A stretch of 20,809 nucleotides of DNA from an uncultured Microbacteriaceae bacterium (GTDB taxonomy: Bacteria > Actinomycetota > Actinomycetes > Actinomycetales > Microbacteriaceae), in NCBI GenBank assembly GCA_934661165.1, contig CAKUJB010000020.1, positions 1 to 20,809 of the forward strand, given 5' to 3'. Below are positions 6,497 through 12,658 of the stretch, in pieces (the first letter of the stretch is position 1; each line of letters starts with the position of its first letter). Below the pieces are notes generated by a model. The model made no database searches. It was given only the letters and a program-made list of their open reading frames with translations, and was not told the origin of the DNA. The position numbers and the translations under genes are program-made.

Positions 6497-7357
6497 ATGC
6501 GCGTCCGCGGCCTCGCCGTGACCCCGGGCCCCGTGCCGGGTGCGGCCCGGCGCCGCCGTGCGGGCGTCCGGTCCGTCGGCGCGCCCCCGCGCTGGCTCCT
6601 CCTCCCCGCGGGCGTAGCCGTCGCACTCCTCACGCTGCCGCTCATCGGGCTCGTCGCCCGCGTCGAGTGGGCGACCCTGTGGCAGGACGTCACGGCGCCC
6701 GCGACGCTCGAGGCGCTCTGGCTCTCGGTGTGGACGGGCCTCGTCGCGACGGGGGTGTGCGCGGTGCTCGGCATCCCGCTTGGGGTCCTCATCGCGCGCA
6801 GCTCGCACGGGGTCGCGACGGCGCTGCGCGTCGTCACGACGGTGCCGCTGCTGCTGCCGCCCATGGTCGGCGGCGTCGCGCTCCTCTACCTCCTCGGCCG
6901 CAACGGCTGGATCGGCCAGTGGCTCGCGGCGATCGACGTGCGGATCCCGTTCACGCCGGCGGCCGTCGTGCTCGCGCAGGTGTTCGTCGCTCTGCCCTTC
7001 CTCGTGCTCGCCGTCGAGGGGTCGCTGCGGACGCTCTCGCCGAGCCTGCCGGAGGCCGCGGCGACGCTCGGGGCGAGCAGCTGGCAGACGCTCCGGTACG
7101 TGACCCTCCCGCTCGCGGCGCCCGGGGTCGTCGCGGGCCTGACGCTGTGCTTCGCGCGGGCGGTCGGGGAGTTCGGCGCGACGGCGCTCTTCGCCGGCAA
7201 CGCGCCCGGGGTCACGCGGACGATGCCGCTCGCGATCTACACGGCGTTCAACGGTGCGGGCGTCACCCAAGGCTCGGCGATCGCGCTGTCGCTCATGCTG
7301 CTCGCGACCGCGGTCGGCGTGCTCCTGCTCGCCCGCGCCTGGCGCCCCGCCGCCTGA
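6497..7357 (+). CDS. modB: ModB, molybdate ABC transporter permease
   Basis: The 286-residue membrane protein has about six transmembrane helices. The EAA loop that contacts the ATPase is at residues 186-205 (EAAATLGASSWQTLRYVTLP), as expected for the binding-protein-dependent permease family. It follows modA directly. The ATG at 6497 has GGGAG 7 nt upstream; a GTG at 6458 overlaps the modA stop (GTGA) and would add 13 residues, so the start is uncertain. The ATG lies inside a copy of the dispersed GGAGGAATGCGC repeat. No modC ATPase gene follows; a hairpin and an unrelated operon come next, so the ATPase must be supplied from elsewhere. Confidence 0.9.
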   Translation: MRVRGLAVTPGPVPGAARRRRAGVRSVGAPPRWLLLPAGVAVALLTLPLIGLVARVEWATLWQDVTAPATLEALWLSVWTGLVATGVCAVLGIPLGVLIARSSHGVATALRVVTTVPLLLPPMVGGVALLYLLGRNGWIGQWLAAIDVRIPFTPAAVVLAQVFVALPFLVLAVEGSLRTLSPSLPEAAATLGASSWQTLRYVTLPLAAPGVVAGLTLCFARAVGEFGATALFAGNAPGVTRTMPLAIYTAFNGAGVTQGSAIALSLMLLATAVGVLLLARAWRPAA

Positions 7358-7382
7358 CCCGGCCGCGCTGCGCGCCGGCCCC

Positions 7383-7506
7383 GCGCATTCCTCCACCCCT
7401 CTGCGGCCCGCCCGCCGCGGGCTCCCTCGCGCGTTCAATGCATACGTTTTCGCTCGCTGCATAGGAAGAAACATGTGCACGCGACGAAAACGTATGCACT
7501 GAGCGC
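7383..7506. repeat. GGAGGAATGCGC copy plus long intergenic hairpin, copy 2 of the family
   Basis: After the modB stop, GCGCATTCCTCC at 7383-7394 is a reverse copy of the dispersed 12-mer. The hairpin follows: TGCATACGTTTTCG at 7439-7452 pairs perfectly with 7485-7498. Outer bases 7431-7437 pair with 7500-7506 apart from one G-T pair, and 7454-7457 pair with 7481-7484 after a bulge. The core matches the hairpins at 27-112 and 10711-10780. It probably marks the end of the modA-modB transcript, but it has no T tract. Confidence 0.7.
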
Positions 7507-7544
7507 GGCACGGGCCCGAAGGCAGAAGTTCATGTCTGGTTCAC

Positions 7545-7593
7545 TTGACCTGATATCTGGAATGTTTTACATTCAGGTGTAAAGCAAACCTGA
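7545..7593 (+). promoter_or_regulatory. sigma70-like promoter with an operator palindrome over the -10 box
   Basis: TTGACC at 7545-7550 and TACATT at 7568-7573 are separated by 17 bp, a near-ideal -35/-10 pair in an AT-rich island. The perfect palindrome GAATGT-TTT-ACATTC (7560-7574) covers the -10 box. A second inverted pair, TCAGGT 7573-7578 with ACCTGA 7588-7593, follows it. The obvious binder is the XRE repressor encoded second in this operon, which would give autoregulation. GGAG at 7599-7602 is the ribosome binding site for the ATG at 7609. Confidence 0.7.
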
Positions 7594-7608
7594 CATTCGG
7601 AGCCCACC

Positions 7609-8034
7609 ATGTCCTTCCTGGAACGCAACACGCTCGCATTCGGCATCGTCGCCGTCGCCGGCTACGGCATCTACCTCGCCATCGTCCTCCCGGCGCTCGG
7701 CACGACGCCCGTCGCCGAGATCCAGTACATGGTCCCCATGCTCGCCACCATCGGCGGGGCCGTCTTCGTCGGCATCATCGCGGGCATCGGCCTCGGAATC
7801 GCGGCGGGCGGTCGCCCGGTCGAGGACGAGCGCGACCGCCGGATCGACCAGCTCGGCGAGCGCGTCGGCAACGCATTCGTCGTCATCGGCGCCCTGGGCG
7901 TCATCGCGCTCGCGATGCTCCGCGCCGACCCGTTCTGGATCGCGAATGCGATGTACCTCGCCTTCGTCCTCGCGGCGCTGCTGTCGACCGCCACGAAGCT
8001 CGTCGCCTACCGCCGCGGGGTCCCGACGTGGTGA
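7609..8034 (+). CDS. four-helix small membrane protein (DUF2178-like)
   Basis: The 141-residue protein has four predicted transmembrane helices (about residues 8-30, 43-66, 89-105 and 111-131). A polar cytoplasmic loop between helices 2 and 3 reads RPVEDERDRRIDQLGERVGN. The DERDRRI motif resembles small bacterial membrane proteins of the DUF2178 type, which are commonly encoded next to an XRE regulator; this is recognition by layout, not by search. It is the first gene of a coupled three-gene operon and its stop overlaps the GTG of the regulator. Function is unknown. A strong promoter and a good GGAG site precede it. Confidence 0.7.
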   Translation: MSFLERNTLAFGIVAVAGYGIYLAIVLPALGTTPVAEIQYMVPMLATIGGAVFVGIIAGIGLGIAAGGRPVEDERDRRIDQLGERVGNAFVVIGALGVIALAMLRADPFWIANAMYLAFVLAALLSTATKLVAYRRGVPTW

Positions 8035-8288
8035 AGCCGACGAAGGTGACGAACACGATCCGCGCCGCCCGGTTCGCCGCCGGCGAGATGACGCAGGCGG
8101 AGCTCGCGGACCGCGTCGGCGTGACGCGCCAGACGATCATCGCGATCGAGCAGGGGCGGTACTCGCCCTCGCTCGAGGCCGCCTTCCAGATCGCGCGGGC
8201 GCTCGGGGTGCCGCTCGACGCCGTCTTCCACTATCCCGAGGCCGATTCACCCGACGCCCCGGGCGAGGCCGAGGAGACCGACCGATGA
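8031..8288 (+). CDS. XRE-family HTH transcriptional regulator (short, YozG-like)
   Basis: The 85-residue DNA-binding protein has a Cro/CI-type helix-turn-helix. MTQAELADRVGVTRQTIIAI is the core, followed by EQGRYSPSLEAAFQIARALG and an acidic tail. This is the compact YozG-like type, usually a dimeric repressor of its own operon. The GTG at 8031 overlaps the previous stop (GTGA); another GTG at 8028 would add one residue. Its stop overlaps the next gene's ATG (ATGA). The palindrome at 7560-7574 is the natural candidate for its operator. Confidence 0.88.
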   Translation: MKPTKVTNTIRAARFAAGEMTQAELADRVGVTRQTIIAIEQGRYSPSLEAAFQIARALGVPLDAVFHYPEADSPDAPGEAEETDR

Positions 8289-9274
8289 ATGCGCACCCCG
8301 CCCCCGCCACGATGCGCGCGATCACCCAGGACCGCTACGGCGAGGCCGAGGTGCTCCGCCTCGAGGAGATCCCCGTGCCGTCCGTGAGGAAGGGCCGGGT
8401 CCTCGTCGAGGTGCGGGCCGCGGGGGTCGATCCCGGCGTCTGGCACCTCATGGCGGGCGTGCCGGGCGTCATCCGGCTCGCCGCCGGCCTCCGGAAGCCG
8501 CGCTGGCCCGTCCGCGGGGCCGCCTTCGCCGGGGTCGTGCGGGAGGTCGGCGACGGGGTGACGGGCGTCGCCGTCGGTGACGAGGTCTACGGGTCGGCGG
8601 ACGGGACGTTCGCGGAGTTCGCGCTCGCCCGCGCGGACAAGATCGCCGCGAAGCCGCCGTCGCTCACCTTCGAGGAGGCGGCCGCGGTCCCGATCTCCGG
8701 GCCGACCGCGCTCCAGTCGCTGCGCGACGCGCTCCAGCTCGAGGCCGGGCAGCACCTGCTCGTGCTCGGCGCGGCCGGCGGCGTCGGCCACTACGCCGTG
8801 CAGCTCGCCGTCGCGATGGGGGCGCGGGTGACGGGCGCGGCGAGCGCGCCGAAGCTCGACCTCGTGCGCTCGCTCGGCGCCGACGACGTCATCGACTACC
8901 GCGCCGTCGACCCGCTCGAGTCCGGACCGTACGACGCGATCCTCGACACCGGCGGCCTCCGACCGCTCGCGGCGATGCGCCGTGCCCTCACCCCGACGGG
9001 CGCGCTCGCGATCGTCGGCGGCGAGGACGGCGGCATGGGCGGCCTCGGCCGGATGCTCGCCGCGCCCGTCGCCACCGCATTCAGCAAGCAGCGCATCGCC
9101 GGGGTGATGTCGATCGAGTCCGTCGCCGACCTCGACGCCATGACCGAGTGGATCGAGTCGGGGCGGGTGCGGCCGCTCATCGACCGGGTGTTCCCGCTCG
9201 CCGAGGCCGCCGACGCCCTCCGCCACATCGGCCACGGCCACGGCACCGCGAAGACGGTCCTCCGCGTGAGCTGA
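8285..9274 (+). CDS. MDR-family NAD(P)-dependent quinone oxidoreductase-like protein
   Basis: The 329-residue protein has the medium-chain dehydrogenase/reductase layout. An N-terminal GroES-like domain reads MRAITQDRYGEAEVLRLEEI and GRVLVEVRAAGVDPGVWHLM. A Rossmann domain follows with LVLGAAGGVGHYAVQLAVAM near residue 160 and a C-terminal FPLAEAADALRHIGHGHGTA. The Cys and His ligands of the catalytic zinc are missing, so it belongs with zeta-crystallin or quinone oxidoreductases, reducing enones or quinones with NADPH. The substrate is unknown. It is the third gene of the operon (ATGA overlap with the XRE gene), so it is probably induced when the repressor leaves. Confidence 0.85.
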   Translation: MNAHPAPATMRAITQDRYGEAEVLRLEEIPVPSVRKGRVLVEVRAAGVDPGVWHLMAGVPGVIRLAAGLRKPRWPVRGAAFAGVVREVGDGVTGVAVGDEVYGSADGTFAEFALARADKIAAKPPSLTFEEAAAVPISGPTALQSLRDALQLEAGQHLLVLGAAGGVGHYAVQLAVAMGARVTGAASAPKLDLVRSLGADDVIDYRAVDPLESGPYDAILDTGGLRPLAAMRRALTPTGALAIVGGEDGGMGGLGRMLAAPVATAFSKQRIAGVMSIESVADLDAMTEWIESGRVRPLIDRVFPLAEAADALRHIGHGHGTAKTVLRVS

Positions 9275-9370
9275 GCCAGGGGGCGGCCCCGCCCGCGCCT
9301 CGGCCGCCGCGGGCCCGGCCATACTGGTCCGAGGACGAGCGCCCGGGGTCGGGCAGGACGGACGGGACGA

Positions 9371-10633
9371 ATGCGCGGGGCAGCACACGCGGTGACGGCA
9401 CTCGGCGAGGCGTACGCCGCGACGCGGCCGGGCTCGGCCGCCCGGTTCGAGCGGGCGAAGCGAAGCCTGCCCGGCGCGGAGACCCGCGCGGTGACGCACT
9501 ATCCGCCCTTCCCGACGATCATCGATCACGGGAGCGGCGCATTCCTCACCGATGTCGACGGGCACCGCTACCTCGATCTCGTCAACAACTACACGTCCCT
9601 CGTCCACGGCAACGCGCATCCCGAGATCGCGGCGGCGGTCGAGCCGGTGCTCCGGCGGGGGACGGCGTTCGCGGCGCTCCACGAGCTCCAGCTCGACCTC
9701 GCGGAGGCGCTCGTCGCGCGGGTGCCGGCGGTCGAGCTGCTGCGCTTCACGAACTCGGGCTCGGAGGCCTCCGCGCTCGCGCTGCGGATCGCCCGCCGAG
9801 CGACGGGGCGCCGGAGCCTCACGATGATCGAGTCGGGCTATCACGGTGCGCTGCCGCCGTTCACGGCCGGCGAGCCGGAGGTCGTCCGCACGCCGTTCGA
9901 GGACGTCGCCGCGCTCGAGCGCACGATCACGGCCGAGACCGCGGCGGTCTTCGTCGAGCCGTTCCTCGGGGCCGGCGGGGTGCTCCCGCTGTCGGCCGCA
10001 TTCCTCCAGGCGATCCAGGCGCGCGCGGCCGAGGTCGGCGCGGTCTTCGTCGTCGACGAGGTGCAGGCGCTGCGGGTCGCGCCGGGCGGGATGGCGCCGG
10101 GCCTCGGTCTCGAGCCCGACCTCGTGACGCTCGGCAAGGTCATCGGCGGCGGCTTCCCGATCGGCGCGGTCGGCGGGCGGGCGGACCTGCTCGAGCTCAC
10201 CTCGCCGTTCACCTCGGGCCGCCTCGATCACGCCGGCACGTTCAACGGCGGCCTCCCCGCGATGGCCGGCGGCCTCGTCTCGCTCCGGCTCCTCGACGAG
10301 CATGCGATCGACGGCATGAATGCGCGGGCCACCCGCCTCGCCGACGCCATCGAGGCCGCGGGTGCGGATGCCGGCCTGCCGGTCGCGGTGTCGCGCGCCG
10401 GCTCGATCCTCCACGTGCATCCGGGCGGGGCGCCGGTGTCGGTCCCGTCCGACGCGAACCGGGATCCGGCCTTCAGCTCGGCCCTCCACCTCGCCCTCAT
10501 GCTCGAAGGCGCATATACGACGCCGCGCGGCATGATCAATCTCTCGACGGTCATCGGCGACGCCGAGCTCGAGGAGGCCGCGGCCGCGTACCGCGCCGCG
10601 TTCGCGCGGCTCTCGCGCCTCGGCGCGGCCTGA
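9371..10633 (+). CDS. class III PLP aminotransferase, glutamate-1-semialdehyde aminomutase-like
   Basis: The 420-residue fold-type I enzyme has the PLP lysine at K256 (LVTLGKVIGGGFPIGAVGGR, the wording typical of the GSA aminomutase family). It also has FTNSGSEASALALRIAR at 126-142, SGYHG at 155-159 and the cofactor-ring Asp229 in VVDEVQALR. The usual DEVMTGFR is changed, and no tetrapyrrole genes are nearby, so this is more likely an aminotransferase or mutase of other specificity than HemL. A CATACT -10-like box (9320-9325) lies about 45 nt upstream of the ATG, with a purine-rich AGGACGGA run between. The start codon sits inside a dispersed GAATGCGCGGGGC repeat. A GTG at 9392 is an alternative start. 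Confidence 0.85.
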   Translation: MRGAAHAVTALGEAYAATRPGSAARFERAKRSLPGAETRAVTHYPPFPTIIDHGSGAFLTDVDGHRYLDLVNNYTSLVHGNAHPEIAAAVEPVLRRGTAFAALHELQLDLAEALVARVPAVELLRFTNSGSEASALALRIARRATGRRSLTMIESGYHGALPPFTAGEPEVVRTPFEDVAALERTITAETAAVFVEPFLGAGGVLPLSAAFLQAIQARAAEVGAVFVVDEVQALRVAPGGMAPGLGLEPDLVTLGKVIGGGFPIGAVGGRADLLELTSPFTSGRLDHAGTFNGGLPAMAGGLVSLRLLDEHAIDGMNARATRLADAIEAAGADAGLPVAVSRAGSILHVHPGGAPVSVPSDANRDPAFSSALHLALMLEGAYTTPRGMINLSTVIGDAELEEAAAAYRAAFARLSRLGAA

Positions 10634-10710
10634 CCCGGCACCCCACCGCGCTTGCGCCCGCCTGACCTGGCACCTACCGCGCGCGCCCGCCTGACCCGGC
10701 ACCCACCGCA
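10629..10710. repeat. imperfect tandem repeat over the aminotransferase stop codon
   Basis: Three units beginning CCTGACC(C/T)GGCACC lie head to tail at 10629-10660, 10661-10689 and 10690-10710 (the last is truncated). The first unit includes the TGA of the aminotransferase, so two further out-of-use stop codons follow it. The pattern suggests local duplication of the gene end. Confidence 0.6.
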
Positions 10711-10780
10711 TTCATTGCATATGTTTGCGCTCGGTCCCTATGGAATTCCGTATGCACCGAGCGCAAACATATGCATCGAA
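10711..10780. repeat. long intergenic hairpin, copy 3 of the family, between convergent genes
   Basis: TGCATATGTTTGCGCTCGGT at 10716-10735 pairs perfectly over 20 bp with 10756-10775 around a 20-nt loop. TTC/GAA (10711-10713 with 10778-10780) adds an outer step. The loop contains the palindrome GGAATTCC. It lies between the convergent aminotransferase and ABC permease genes and would form on transcripts from either side, so a bidirectional terminator or mRNA end-protector is plausible. There is no T tract. The core matches the hairpins at 27-112 and 7431-7506. Confidence 0.8.
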
Positions 10781-10811
10781 CGCGCGGGACGCCCCCGCAG
10801 GCCCCCGGGGC

Positions 10812-11690
10812 TCAGCGGATGCGGGACCGGATACGGTAGCCCGCCGCGATCGCGAAGACCACGGCCATCGCGATGAGCAGGCCGACGGCGAACCACACCG
10901 GCACCTGCCAGTCGCCGACCGAGAGCGTGAGCCCGTAGAACGCGGAGAGCGACGACACCGCCTCGGCCTGTCCGCCGACGAGCGCGTCGAGCCGGCTGGC
11001 GGCGAACTCCTGCCGGAACAGCATCGCCGACTGCGCGAACGGCAGCGCGCTCACGACCTCGCGCACCGTCTCGGGGAAGAGCCCGACGGCGATGTATGCG
11101 CCCGCGACGAAGCCGGCGATCGTGCCGACGATCGTCGACAGCCCCGCGAAGGCGCCGGACGTCCGGACGAAGGAGACGACGAACCCCCACAGCGCCGTGA
11201 ACCCCGCGACCGACAGCACGACCCAGCCGAGCGAGCGCAGCAGCTCGACGGCACCGAGCCAGAAGCCGCTGAGCAGCCCGAGATACAGCACGGACACGAC
11301 GAGCACGACGACGGTCAGCACGATCCCGATCGAGAACGCCGACAGCAGGTAGCCGAGCGTGAGCTGCCCGCGCCGGATCGGCGAGACGAGGAAGTCGCGG
11401 AACCGCCCGGAGGCCGCGTCCTCGACGAAGACGCTCATCGCCCCGAGCGGCCCCGTCATCGTCGTGATCGCGACGATCCCGGCGAACATCCAGGCGTCGA
11501 CGAATGCGCGCACGTCGCCCTCGTCGACCCCCAGCGCGCTCTGCTGGATGGAGAGCACCTGCAGGTTGCTGAGGAACAGCGTGTAGAGCAGGAAGATGAT
11601 GAGCGCCCCGAGCAGCGAGAAGAACACGTTGAGGGGGTCGCGGAAGAAGAGCCGGAGGTTCCGGCCCGTGATGGCGAGGACGGCGGCCAT
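10812..11690 (-). CDS. ABC-2 type exporter permease (DrrB-like)
   Basis: The 292-residue protein has six hydrophobic spans and the ABC-2 layout. A cytoplasmic N terminus (AITGRNLRLFFRDPLNVFF) precedes helix 1. An amphipathic connector follows helix 2 (FVEDAASGRFRDFLVSPIRR), and the last helix ends in a basic tail (YRIRSRIR). It would form the membrane part of a drug or lipid exporter with the ATPase encoded just upstream. The ATG at 11690 shares its A with the ATPase stop (TGATG), so the two are coupled. The substrate cannot be inferred. Confidence 0.88.
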   Translation of the reverse strand: MAAVLAITGRNLRLFFRDPLNVFFSLLGALIIFLLYTLFLSNLQVLSIQQSALGVDEGDVRAFVDAWMFAGIVAITTMTGPLGAMSVFVEDAASGRFRDFLVSPIRRGQLTLGYLLSAFSIGIVLTVVVLVVSVLYLGLLSGFWLGAVELLRSLGWVVLSVAGFTALWGFVVSFVRTSGAFAGLSTIVGTIAGFVAGAYIAVGLFPETVREVVSALPFAQSAMLFRQEFAASRLDALVGGQAEAVSSLSAFYGLTLSVGDWQVPVWFAVGLLIAMAVVFAIAAGYRIRSRIR

Positions 11691-12559
11691 CACTCGGCCC
11701 GCCGCCCGGTCAGCGCGAGGAAGACGTCGTCCATCCGGCCGTGCCGGAACTCGAAGTCGAGCACCCCGTCCCCGAGCTCCGCGAGCACCCGCCGCGCCTC
11801 GGCCGCGTCGGCGACGGGCCGCCGCTCGACGCCCGCCGCGGTCGTCAGGCTGAGGATGCTGGAGGAATGCGCGGCCCGCAGCGCGCTCGGCGTGCCCTGG
11901 GCGATGAGTCGCCCCCGCTCGATGATGCACACGAGGTCGGCCTCCTCCGTCTCCTCCATGTAGTGGGTCGTGAGGAAGACGGTGAGTCCCGTCCGCTCCC
12001 GCAGCTCGTGGATCGTCCGCCACACGAGCGCGCGGCTCGCGGGGTCGAGCCCCGTCGTCGGCTCGTCGAGGAAGAGGATCTGCGGGTCGTGCAGCAGCGC
12101 GCGGGCGATGTCGACGCGGCGGCGCTGCCCGCCGGAGAGTTTGCCGTAGCGCCGGTCGACGAAGTCCTCGAGCTCCATGAGCTCGACGAGCCCGGCGATC
12201 CGCTCCCGGATCGCGCGCCGGCCGTCGAGGTAGGGGCGGGCCCGGGTCGCGAGGTTCTCCCGCACCGTGAGCTGCTCGTCGAGGAGCGAGTCCTGGAAGA
12301 CGACGCCGATCGCCCGCCGCACCGCGTCACCCTCGCGGGCGACGTCGTGTCCGGCGACGGTGAGCGTCCCGGCGTCGGGCGCGAGCACCGTCGTCAGGCA
12401 ACCGATCGTGGTCGACTTGCCCGCCCCATTCGTCCCGAGGAAGGCGAACACGCTGCCGCCCGGCACCTCGAACGACACGTCGTCGACCGCGACCGTCTCG
12501 CGATACCGCTTGGTCAGCGACCTGACCGCGACGCTCGGCGCCGCATTCATCCCGTTCAT
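11690..12559 (-). CDS. ABC exporter ATP-binding protein (DrrA-like)
   Basis: The 289-residue ATPase has Walker A GTNGAGKS (42-49), Q-loop FQD (88-90), signature LSGGQ (141-145), Walker B ILFLDEPTTGLD (161-172) and switch His199. The C-terminal extension after about residue 215, ending in MDDVFLALTGR, is typical of DrrA-type exporters. The ATG at 12559 is preferred because AGGA stands 9 nt upstream; the GTG at 12565 has that site too close. The gene diverges from recQ across about 100 bp. It contains one internal copy of GGAGGAATGCGC (11861-11872). Confidence 0.92.
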   Translation of the reverse strand: MNGMNAAPSVAVRSLTKRYRETVAVDDVSFEVPGGSVFAFLGTNGAGKSTTIGCLTTVLAPDAGTLTVAGHDVAREGDAVRRAIGVVFQDSLLDEQLTVRENLATRARPYLDGRRAIRERIAGLVELMELEDFVDRRYGKLSGGQRRRVDIARALLHDPQILFLDEPTTGLDPASRALVWRTIHELRERTGLTVFLTTHYMEETEEADLVCIIERGRLIAQGTPSALRAAHSSSILSLTTAAGVERRPVADAAEARRVLAELGDGVLDFEFRHGRMDDVFLALTGRRAE

Positions 12560-12646
12560 CGCCACCTATCCTGCACCGCGGGAGTGTCGCGCAGGTGAAC
12601 GATCGTCGCCGCCTGCCCGGGCCCGCCCCGTGTCGGAGGCCCAGCC

Positions 12647-12658
12647 TAGACTCGCGGC
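12647..12658 (+). promoter_or_regulatory. -10-like TAGACT six bases before recQ
   Basis: TAGACT at 12647-12652 is followed by exactly 6 nt and then the ATG at 12659. The hexamer and spacing are identical to those of moeB. No Shine-Dalgarno sequence is placed correctly, so a leaderless recQ transcript is likely. Confidence 0.5.

Noticed and set aside
8231..10711. 826-residue minus-strand open frame opposite the oxidoreductase and aminotransferase
   Set aside because: Composition is Arg/Asp/Glu/Ala repeats typical of the reverse frame of GC-rich genes, and two well-supported genes occupy the other strand.
10629..10775. Repeats plus palindrome considered as a CRISPR array
   Set aside because: Units are contiguous and imperfect without unique spacers, the palindrome occurs once, and no cas gene is near.
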